Shown here piece by piece: positions 7,082 to 13,479 of a stretch of 13,479 nt of DNA. Every line of letters starts with the position of its first letter. Position 1 is the stretch's first letter. The stretch is from NCBI GenBank assembly GCA_049600855.1, contig JBMYQA010000157.1, positions 1-13,479 of the forward strand, read 5' to 3'. The notes under the pieces were generated by a model. It had not been told where the DNA came from and did no database searches. It saw only the letters and a program-made list of their open reading frames with translations. The position numbers and the translations under genes are program-made. Origin of the DNA: JBMYQA01 sp049600855. GTDB lineage: Bacteria; Bacteroidota; Bacteroidia; Cytophagales; Flammeovirgaceae.

Positions 7082-9262
7082 TTATTCCACAATTTTAATT
7101 TCCTCTTCTAAAGGACAACCATCAGATACCCATTGATACGCATCTGTTTGTGCTCTAAATAACAATTCACCTTCCGTTTTGTTTATAGGTAGGTTATCAT
7201 GTGCTTCATTTAGGAACCGCGCTTTGGTATTGTCCAGTAATTGGAATTGAATCATTTTTAAGATTTCTTGCTTAATGCGTGGATGATAAATTGGGAATAC
7301 TACTTCTACTCGGCTATATAAATTTCTTCTCATCCAATCGGCAGAGCCTAAGTACACTTCTTCTTGACCGGCATTGTAGAAGTAGAAAATACGGGCATGC
7401 TCTAAATACATGTCTACAATGCGTTTGATGCGGATATTTTCACTCATGCCAATGACTTGGGGAATGGCACAACAGATGCTTCTTACCAGTAAATCAACTT
7501 GTACGCCAGCCCTGCTTGCCTCATAAAGCTTGAGGACAGAAGCCTCGTCTTCCAAGTTATTGACTTTAATCATTAAATAGGCTTTTTTACCCGCCTTGGC
7601 ATGGGCGATTTCGCGATCAATTAATTCAGCAAAACGTTCTTTGAGGTTAATTTGAGCCACTAATAAATGCTCCATCTCAGGAACAGCACGTCTTCTCCGA
7701 AGAAACTTGAACACATTTTTTAAATCGCCAATGAGTTTTTCATCAGTCGTTAAGTAGCCATGATCTGCATAGATTTTTGCGGTACTTTCATTGAAGTTAC
7801 CTGTACCCAAAAAGGCATAACGCTTTTTCTTACCACCCACGACACGTTCTACATAAGCCACTTTAGCATGTACTTTTAAAGCGGGCATGCTGTAAATGAT
7901 GCGTACGCCTGCCTCTTCCATTTTATTGGCCCACTTGAGGTTATTTTCTTCATCAAAGCGGGCTTTCAACTCGACAAATACCGTTACATTTTTCCCGTTT
8001 TTGGCCGCACTAATTAAGGCATTAGCCACAAAAGAATTGGCTGCTACACGATACACCGTAAGTTTAATTTCAGTAACAAATGGATCAATAGCTGCTTCAT
8101 TGAAAAAGCGCAGTACATAATCGTAGGAGTGATAGGGGAAATGAAGCATGCAATCGTCTTCATCTAAAGCATTAAAAATGGAAATGTGCCGATGGAGCAA
8201 CACATGAGGTTTAGAAGGACATTTAGCCGCTTCTAATGAAGGCTTAAGTGGATTAGGAAGTTGAAATAAGTCAAAAAGACTGTGGTAAGTATCCGAAGGC
8301 ATCAAATCATCCTCTTCCAGTTGGAGGGCATCCATCAGGTAATTAATGAATGCGAGGGGCATGTCATTATCGTAAGCGAAGCGACTAGGAACGCCCACAT
8401 TTCGTTTTTTGAGACGCTTTCTAATCTTATCTACTAAATCTCCCGAAAACTCGTCTTCAATGCGTAAATCAGCATCTCTATTCATTTTAACACTGTAACA
8501 CGCATTGACCTCATAACCAGGAAAAACAGTTTGGATATTGAGGCGCACCACATCATCTAAAAACATGAAATAATGCTTGTTATCTACCTTCGATAGCGAA
8601 ATAAATCGGGGTAAGTAGTTACTAGGAATATTTAAAATTGCATAATGCTTTGTCGGTTCGTTTTCAAATGCAACATTTTTTTGTGTTAATTCTATGGCAA
8701 AATAGAGTTGCCTGTTTTCTAAGAAAGGAATTGGCCGATCATCCGATAAGATGACAGGTTGTAAATAAGCGAGAATTTTACTCCTGAAGTAATGGGTGAG
8801 TTCGGCATGGTGTTCTTTCAACACTTCACGATGATTCACCAGAAAGATATGATGCGCTTTAAGTTCAGGCAGAATGTCGTTTCGAAAGGTTTGTTGGAAT
8901 TCTAGTTGATGTTCTCGTACTTTTCGCAACACTTTCTTGAGCACACTTTTGGGCTTAAAGCCGATATGCTTCTTCATTTTTTTCTTACCAGCTTTGGCAA
9001 AACTTCTCAATGAAGCAACACGCACGCGAAAAAATTCATCACGATTAGAAGAATAAATCGCTAAAAACTTGATGCGATCATAGAGGGGCACTGATTGATC
9101 TTTAGCTTCTTCCAACACACGGTAATTGAAGGCGAGCCAACTCAAGTCTCGTCCCATCAATTCATTTTGTTCTGAATTTCCAGTCACGTTTTCTTGTGGA
9201 ATAGCATCTGTAATAAGTGTTGGGTCTTTTTTGGACATGAACTCATTTTCTCCAGTGCTCAT
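7082..9262 (-). CDS. ppk1: Polyphosphate kinase 1
   Basis: PPK1 polymerises the terminal phosphate of ATP into long-chain polyphosphate, reversibly, usually at the inner face of the membrane. The 726-residue product has all four parts. The N-terminal domain starts at about 36 with Arg-Asp-Leu-Ser-Trp-Leu-Ala-Phe-Asn and Ser-Asn-Arg-Asp-Glu-Phe-Phe at 72-78. A head domain spans roughly 135-350, followed by two phospholipase-D-like catalytic domains. His465 (Lys-Val-His-Ala-Lys) matches the autophosphorylated histidine. His622 (Tyr-Leu-Glu-His-Ala-Arg-Ile) matches the second active-site histidine. Other conserved pieces are Leu-Thr-Val-Tyr-Arg-Val-Ala (401-407), Glu-Leu-Lys-Ala-Arg-Phe-Asp-Glu (431-438) and Gly-Ser-Ala-Asp-Trp-Met (639-644). 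The start at 9262 gives a slightly long N-terminus; Met9 (9238) is an alternative. It ends in its own terminator and is divergent from the CHAT gene. No phoU, ppx or phosphate-transport gene is nearby. Confidence 0.96.
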   Translation of the reverse strand: MSTGENEFMSKKDPTLITDAIPQENVTGNSEQNELMGRDLSWLAFNYRVLEEAKDQSVPLYDRIKFLAIYSSNRDEFFRVRVASLRSFAKAGKKKMKKHIGFKPKSVLKKVLRKVREHQLEFQQTFRNDILPELKAHHIFLVNHREVLKEHHAELTHYFRSKILAYLQPVILSDDRPIPFLENRQLYFAIELTQKNVAFENEPTKHYAILNIPSNYLPRFISLSKVDNKHYFMFLDDVVRLNIQTVFPGYEVNACYSVKMNRDADLRIEDEFSGDLVDKIRKRLKKRNVGVPSRFAYDNDMPLAFINYLMDALQLEEDDLMPSDTYHSLFDLFQLPNPLKPSLEAAKCPSKPHVLLHRHISIFNALDEDDCMLHFPYHSYDYVLRFFNEAAIDPFVTEIKLTVYRVAANSFVANALISAAKNGKNVTVFVELKARFDEENNLKWANKMEEAGVRIIYSMPALKVHAKVAYVERVVGGKKKRYAFLGTGNFNESTAKIYADHGYLTTDEKLIGDLKNVFKFLRRRRAVPEMEHLLVAQINLKERFAELIDREIAHAKAGKKAYLMIKVNNLEDEASVLKLYEASRAGVQVDLLVRSICCAIPQVIGMSENIRIKRIVDMYLEHARIFYFYNAGQEEVYLGSADWMRRNLYSRVEVVFPIYHPRIKQEILKMIQFQLLDNTKARFLNEAHDNLPINKTEGELLFRAQTDAYQWVSDGCPLEEEIKIVE

Positions 9263-9297
9263 AACTATATCAGTTAAATCAAGGTTTATATTTAAGC

Positions 9298-9330
9298 AAT
9301 TCAGTAAAATTGAACTTTGTCTACTGAATT
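9298..9330. repeat. 9-bp inverted repeat between ppk1 and the CHAT gene
   Basis: Perfect arms AATTCAGTA (9298-9306) and TACTGAATT (9322-9330) flank 15 bases. The repeat is 36 bases upstream of the ppk1 start, within its presumed promoter. It may be a binding site for a dimeric regulator acting on ppk1, or a hairpin in a leader. I found no -7 box for ppk1 here, so the relation to the promoter is not fixed. Confidence 0.4.
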
Positions 9331-9442
9331 ATCAATAAACTCCAAGTTATATTTTATTGAATTTAATGAGAACAAAATACGCGTAATTTTTATTATTTTT
9401 AAAGAGGAGTCTGAGCACTTTTCTAAAATATAAACTGCGAGC

Positions 9443-9470
9443 ATATACTTTAGATAACAGCTAAGTATAT
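9443..9470 (+). promoter_or_regulatory. Imperfect inverted repeat overlapping the CHAT gene -7 box (candidate operator)
   Basis: The left arm ATATACTTTAG (9443-9453) and right arm CTAAGTATAT (9461-9470) pair over 10 positions with one bulged T, around 7 bases. The right arm shares five bases with the -7 box at 9466-9473. This position, just where RNA polymerase binds, is typical of a repressor operator. No regulator gene for it is in the window. Confidence 0.4.
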
Positions 9471-9473
9471 TTG
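9466..9473 (+). promoter_or_regulatory. Candidate -7 promoter box of the TPR-CHAT gene
   Basis: The sequence TATATTTG matches TAnnTTTG. Transcription would begin near 9480, about 40 nt before the ATG at 9519. A purine-rich stretch (AAGAAGAAG, 9506-9514) precedes the ATG and may serve for ribosome binding. No -33 TTG is visible at the usual distance. Confidence 0.45.
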
Positions 9474-9518
9474 TTAGACAAGTTCTTAGTTAAAGTAATC
9501 GCCTAAGAAGAAGTAGCC

Positions 9519-12500
9519 ATGAGAAAAGCACTCGTATTTATCATCCTTGCTTGTTATTTTTCACCACTTCATGCGCAACTTTCCAAGTTAGACTCTGCTC
9601 AATGGTATCAAGGTAAAACAGATAATTTGTGGATAAATGATATTCCTAAAGAATTATTTGAACCTTATGCAAAAAGAGGAGCTGTTTTATTTCAAGAATT
9701 GGGGATGCCAATCCAAGAAGGGGATTGTTATCGCAATTTAGCGGCAATTTATGCTTTTGACCAGCAGGATTACCAAACAGCGAGTGAGCTGATTCACCAA
9801 GCCTTACATACCAATGCTAAGGCAGCACAACCAAGTATAGAATTACAATTTCTGTGCTATCGTGATCTACTCTCATATAAAAAATACTTACACCAAAAAG
9901 ATAGTGTACATTACTACATCAATCAATTAATAAGCTTTGGTGCCCAATTAAAACCAGTAACAGAACAACAATATTTCAGTATAAAACAGGAATATGCGTT
10001 GTGGAATGCGTCCTTATGTGGCACGAAAAGATTGGGGTTAGAACAATTGTCGCTTACTCATTTGGCTCAAGGGAATTTACCTCAGGCTAAAGAATTATTA
10101 GACAGCATTGCACAAATGCCTGAGTGCCAAGGAGCGCATAAATGGCAGTTGGCTGGTCTTTATATGCATTACGATAGTAAGAATGGAGACTATAATGCCG
10201 CATTGACAGAAGGCTATCAAACCATCTCGTTGCTTAAAACTCACCGACCAGAAGATACTTATTTATTACCGCCGATTTATCAAAGCTTAGCGAGTGTGTA
10301 TCAGCAATTGGGATTAGACCAACAAGCCATTGTTTGCTATGAAAAATCCCTCTCTTATCAACGTAAACTTAACTTTGTTGATTCTGTTCAGTTGAGCAAG
10401 CTGTATAATGGAGTAGGGGAGTTGTACCGATCTATGGGGGAATATGAAAAAGCTTTAGACTACTATCATTTTGCCAAAGATCTGATCCAAAGTATGTTAG
10501 GAGAAGTTAATTTTTCGATGGGAAGTGTCTGCAATAACATTGGTGAATCTTACTATGCTTTGGGGAATTACAGCAAAGCATTAGCGTGGCACAAAAAATC
10601 CTTAGCCATTCGATTACAGATTGATGATCATCCTTATCGAACAAACTCATACGATAATTTAGGAATCACTTATTTGCAGTTGGGGGATTTGGAAAATGCA
10701 GAACATTACCTGAAAAAAGGCTATCAGCTGCGTACTAAATTTCCCAAAACAGCCCCATATGCAGCATATTACATTAAATCATACCTCCACATTGCAGAAC
10801 TAAGAATTACACAAGGAAGATACGATAAAGCAATCAAATGTTATCAATATGCGCTTCAATCGAATATCGCAGATATTAAGAGTGAGCACCTCGCTAAGTT
10901 TGAGGTTTGGAATAAGCTGGGAAGACTTTATACACATCGGAAAGATTGGGCAAATGCCCAGATTGCTTTCCAACAGGCGATTAAGCTGAATGCTCCAAAC
11001 TATAGAGGTCAAATCAAAGGATTTAAAAATTACCACAATGCGATAAGCTTACTCAACTCGATTGCAGGCTTAGCACACATTGCTTATCAAGAAGCACTAC
11101 AGTCAAGTCAAGATGCAAAATTACGACAATCGGTTGAGCAGTATCAATTAGCGATGGAGCTATTAACTAAGATTCGCCAGTCGTATTCGTTTCAAAAAGA
11201 TAAGCTGAGTATCGGGAAATATGCCAAGTCGATTTACAACCAAGCTATGGAAGTGAATTACTTGCTTTACCAACAAACACAAGATCAGCAGTTTTTGACG
11301 GCAATGTTTTTGATTTCTGAACAAAGCAAAGCAGGCATATTGTTGGATGCTCAAAATAAACAAATCGCGCAGCGAAAAGGCATTTTGCCAGATTCTCTGA
11401 TCGAAAGAGAAAGCCGGTATGCCGCGTTAAATTCTTTCTATCAGCAAAAGATTAATGAGAGTAAAGGGAAAGAAATGCTGGTATGGAAGCAGAAGTTATT
11501 TGATGTGAAGCAAAAACAAGAAAGTTTAAATCGGAAATTAGAACAATTGTTTCCCGATTATTTTAAGCTAAAATACGAGAGCCACGTAGTTTCTATCAAA
11601 GAGCTTCAAGCTCAACTGAAACCTCATGAAGCTTTTTTAGAATTTTATGAGGGGGAACAGCAATTATTCGCTTTTTTGGCAGATCAAGATTCATTTATTG
11701 TAAAAGTATTTCCAAAGTTACAAAATACACTTGTTCAAGATTTTAGAAAAAGTATTATCACACGCAATTGGCAGTTGTATACCAAAACAGCAAACCAACT
11801 TTATGCGCGCCTAATCGAACCTTTTGAACGATTAAATCAGGGAAAATTAACGATTATACCCGATGGGATGTTATGGCACATCAACTTTGATTTATTGATT
11901 CGTAAATTACCTAAATCTGGCGATTATCGTCAACTTCATTATGTACTCAATGATTTATCGGTACGTTACGCTTACTCTATTTCTTACCTATTAAAAAGTT
12001 CCAAATCTAACGTAGCCATACATGATGTATTAGCTTTTGCGCCAAGCTATGAATCTTTAAATCAAGACCAAGAAGCTTTAGGGGCAATTGAGGAGAAGTT
12101 TAGGGATAAAGTGGGCCCCTTAGTACACAGCACCAAAGAAGTAGAAAGCATTCATGAGCAAGTTGGAGGAGAAATTTTTATTGGAAAAGAGGCTATTGAA
12201 CGGGTGTTTAAGTCCCATATGGAATCCGAACACGCCATCATTCATTTGGCGATGCATGCTTTGGTAGATAATGATAAGCCGATTTCGTCTCGTTTAGTAT
12301 TTACCCATGAAGAAGATAGTGTGGAAGATAACTTTTTGCATGTGTATGAAATTTATAACATGCGGCTTCCTGCTGATTTGGCAGTGCTGAGTGCTTGTAA
12401 TACGGGGTTTGGGAAATTAGAAAGTGGAGAAGGCTTTATGAGTTTAGGGAGAGCTTTTGCCTATGCTGGATGCCCCGCTGTAGTGATGTCTCATTGGAGG

Positions 12501-12773
12501 GTAGATGATTTGGCTACTTCTAAACTCATGGATGTATTTTATAAAAAACTGGCCTTAGGCATGGATAAATCGGATGCGCTAAGAGCCGCAAAGTTAACCT
12601 ACCTCGCTGAAGCTGAACCCCATGCCGCAGCTCCTTTTTTGTGGGGCAGCTTTGTGATGATGGGCGATGACAGTCCGATTGAGCTTACACAAGCCACAAA
12701 TACCTGGTGGTATGGTGGTGGGGTATTGGTCGTGCTACTTGTATGGGGAATTTGGAAAAAGCGGAGGGCATAA
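9519..12773 (+). CDS. Exported TPR-repeat protein with C-terminal CHAT (caspase-like) peptidase domain and membrane anchor
   Basis: The 1084-residue protein has a Sec signal peptide (residues 1-19, cleavage likely after Leu-His-Ala). Helical repeats follow; clear TPR units lie near 254-287, 294-327, 334-368, 374-407, 419-449 and 462-495, with weaker ones before. A helical linker (~535-700) with a coiled-coil-like part near 640-675 leads to the CHAT domain at about 700-1050. The CHAT pair is visible: His913 in His-Leu-Ala-Met-His-Ala, and Cys960 in Val-Leu-Ser-Ala-Cys-Asn-Thr-Gly, followed by Glu-Gly-Phe-Met-Ser-Leu-Gly-Arg-Ala-Phe. Residues ~1063-1079 are a hydrophobic helix ending in Lys-Lys-Arg-Arg-Ala, so the protein is probably inner-membrane bound with repeats and protease in the periplasm. 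CHAT proteins are caspase/separase relatives; some are proteases in defence or cell-death systems, and many in Bacteroidota have no known role. No gasdermin, effector or regulator gene adjoins it. The substrate is unknown. Confidence 0.92.
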   Translation: MRKALVFIILACYFSPLHAQLSKLDSAQWYQGKTDNLWINDIPKELFEPYAKRGAVLFQELGMPIQEGDCYRNLAAIYAFDQQDYQTASELIHQALHTNAKAAQPSIELQFLCYRDLLSYKKYLHQKDSVHYYINQLISFGAQLKPVTEQQYFSIKQEYALWNASLCGTKRLGLEQLSLTHLAQGNLPQAKELLDSIAQMPECQGAHKWQLAGLYMHYDSKNGDYNAALTEGYQTISLLKTHRPEDTYLLPPIYQSLASVYQQLGLDQQAIVCYEKSLSYQRKLNFVDSVQLSKLYNGVGELYRSMGEYEKALDYYHFAKDLIQSMLGEVNFSMGSVCNNIGESYYALGNYSKALAWHKKSLAIRLQIDDHPYRTNSYDNLGITYLQLGDLENAEHYLKKGYQLRTKFPKTAPYAAYYIKSYLHIAELRITQGRYDKAIKCYQYALQSNIADIKSEHLAKFEVWNKLGRLYTHRKDWANAQIAFQQAIKLNAPNYRGQIKGFKNYHNAISLLNSIAGLAHIAYQEALQSSQDAKLRQSVEQYQLAMELLTKIRQSYSFQKDKLSIGKYAKSIYNQAMEVNYLLYQQTQDQQFLTAMFLISEQSKAGILLDAQNKQIAQRKGILPDSLIERESRYAALNSFYQQKINESKGKEMLVWKQKLFDVKQKQESLNRKLEQLFPDYFKLKYESHVVSIKELQAQLKPHEAFLEFYEGEQQLFAFLADQDSFIVKVFPKLQNTLVQDFRKSIITRNWQLYTKTANQLYARLIEPFERLNQGKLTIIPDGMLWHINFDLLIRKLPKSGDYRQLHYVLNDLSVRYAYSISYLLKSSKSNVAIHDVLAFAPSYESLNQDQEALGAIEEKFRDKVGPLVHSTKEVESIHEQVGGEIFIGKEAIERVFKSHMESEHAIIHLAMHALVDNDKPISSRLVFTHEEDSVEDNFLHVYEIYNMRLPADLAVLSACNTGFGKLESGEGFMSLGRAFAYAGCPAVVMSHWRVDDLATSKLMDVFYKKLALGMDKSDALRAAKLTYLAEAEPHAAAPFLWGSFVMMGDDSPIELTQATNTWWYGGGVLVVLLVWGIWKKRRA

Positions 12774-12802
12774 AAAAACCTCTCAAAGCTAACTTTGAGA
12801 GG
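12772..12802 (-). terminator. Intrinsic terminator of the desaturase gene, abutting the CHAT stop codon
   Basis: A perfect 10-bp stem (12779-12788 with 12793-12802) closes a 4-nt loop CTAA. On the minus strand it follows the desaturase stop by 29 bases and runs into seven T residues (complement of 12772-12778). The T-tract overlaps the last two bases of the CHAT gene stop codon. On the plus strand the hairpin sits 5 bases after the CHAT stop but lacks a T-tract on that side, so it may only weakly end CHAT transcripts. Confidence 0.85.
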
Positions 12803-12831
12803 CACTATTGTGAAATGGCGATATGGCTAGT

Positions 12832-13479
12832 TTATACAATTCCTGCCTTTTCCATACGATAAAACTCGCGGAAAGAAATCATTTTTTGCTTTTGCTCATC
12901 CCATAATTTATTGAACATACATGAGAAGCTTTCGCGGAAGCGGATGATGTTTACCACTTTTTCGAAAATAGGGTTCTCTATATGGCATTTTTTTAAGTTA
13001 TAATTCGGGATTAACGGATTCAAATGGTGGATGTGATGGAATCCAATTGAGCCCGTTAACCAGTTGAATAGGCGTGGCAGCTTGTAGTAAGTGCTTCCTT
13101 TGATAGCAGCTAATACGTAATCCCAATTATCTTTCCAAGCTTTGTAATTGTTTTCATGCTGATGTTGTACATAGAAAAACCAAATGGCAATCACAGCAAA
13201 GAAGGATAAAATACTCAGTTGAACTAATAAGAAATTTTTCCAATCTAAAATAAAGGCTAATGCCACATAAGAACCAATAATCAACAGGTTACTACGCATT
13301 AAAGAAAAACGGAGCTTCTTGAAGGGCTTATTCTCAATTAAAGGCAGGCGCTGGTGAATAAAAATATAGAAGATTGGTCCTAACACAAACAATACAATTG
13401 GCGAGCGATACAAGCGATACTTTAAACGAGCCATTCGACCCAATTTTTTGAACTCTGCTACCGTGAGCATATTAATATC
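12832..13479 (-). CDS. Des-type acyl-lipid/fatty acid desaturase, C-terminal part (5' end beyond the window)
   Basis: The enzyme family is a membrane di-iron desaturase that puts cis double bonds into membrane acyl chains, often for cold adaptation. The visible 215 residues contain two of the three histidine boxes. Phe-Tyr-Val-Gln-His-Gln-His-Glu lies in the middle. Gly-Phe-His-His-Ile-His-His-Leu-Asn-Pro then follows, with Pro-Asn-Tyr-Asn-Leu after it, as in Bacillus Des-like enzymes. Two hydrophobic pairs lie before the first of these. The frame has a Met at 13470 but stays open to the right edge, reading Asp-Ile-Asn-Met-Leu-Thr-Val; this resembles the Gly-Asp-Ile-Trp-Thr-Met-Thr-Val stretch that follows the first histidine boxes in full-length relatives. 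The Met is therefore internal, and about 130 N-terminal residues, including the first histidine box, are missing only because the window ends. It is convergent with the CHAT gene. Confidence 0.88.
   Translation of the reverse strand, partial: DINMLTVAEFKKLGRMARLKYRLYRSPIVLFVLGPIFYIFIHQRLPLIENKPFKKLRFSLMRSNLLIIGSYVALAFILDWKNFLLVQLSILSFFAVIAIWFFYVQHQHENNYKAWKDNWDYVLAAIKGSTYYKLPRLFNWLTGSIGFHHIHHLNPLIPNYNLKKCHIENPIFEKVVNIIRFRESFSCMFNKLWDEQKQKMISFREFYRMEKAGIV

Noticed and set aside
9519..12773. CHAT gene as part of a CRISPR, gasdermin or other defence island
   Set aside because: No CRISPR repeats, Cas genes, gasdermin-like or other defence genes are in the window; the neighbours are ppk1 and a desaturase, both housekeeping-type genes.
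13468..13470. Met at 13470 as the true start of the desaturase gene
   Set aside because: The frame stays open to the window edge and the residues around the Met match an internal stretch of full-length desaturases; a protein starting here would lack the first histidine box.

Overview
The window looks like chromosomal DNA of a member of the Bacteroidota, perhaps Cytophagales or Saprospirales. The evidence is AT-rich coding DNA, weak or absent Shine-Dalgarno sequences, several copies of the Bacteroidota -7 promoter box (TAnnTTTG) placed sensibly before genes, a 7TMR-DISM receptor, a large TPR-CHAT protein and a Des-type acyl desaturase. The order below phylum is a guess. I saw no tRNA, rRNA, insertion sequence, phage gene or CRISPR array, so this reads as an ordinary core/accessory mix.

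Left part (1-4041). A 7TMR-DISM membrane receptor on the minus strand runs off the left edge. Next, also on the minus strand, is a two-helix small membrane protein with a Lys/Pro-rich tail. It has a recognisable -7 box and an 85-nt leader containing an inverted repeat. A lipoprotein penicillin/AHL-acylase-like Ntn hydrolase is transcribed divergently from it. An 18-bp imperfect hairpin follows the acylase.

Middle part (4200-9262). coaE (dephospho-CoA kinase) on the plus strand meets a minus-strand 67-aa charged protein tail to tail with no spacer. Upstream of that small gene on the minus strand are lipB (octanoyltransferase, whose start I move to the ATG at 5828), an unrecognised membrane protein with a voltage-sensor-like four-helix N-terminus but no pore, and ppk1 (polyphosphate kinase). 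ppk1 ends in a strong intrinsic terminator, so the genes below it need their own promoters. coaE and lipB both belong to cofactor metabolism (CoA and lipoate), but they are on opposite strands and are not an operon.

Right part (9263-13479). A 256-bp divergent intergenic region separates ppk1 from a 1084-aa exported TPR-CHAT protein with an intact His/Cys pair and a C-terminal membrane anchor. This region holds a -7 box overlapped by an imperfect inverted repeat and a separate 9-bp inverted repeat, both candidate regulator sites. Convergent with the CHAT gene is the C-terminal part of a fatty acid desaturase, which continues past the right edge. Its terminator T-tract abuts the CHAT stop codon.

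The best candidates for under-described biology are the membrane-anchored TPR-CHAT protein with its promoter-overlapping repeat, and the pore-less voltage-sensor-like protein. Nothing here shows a multi-gene defence system around the CHAT gene.
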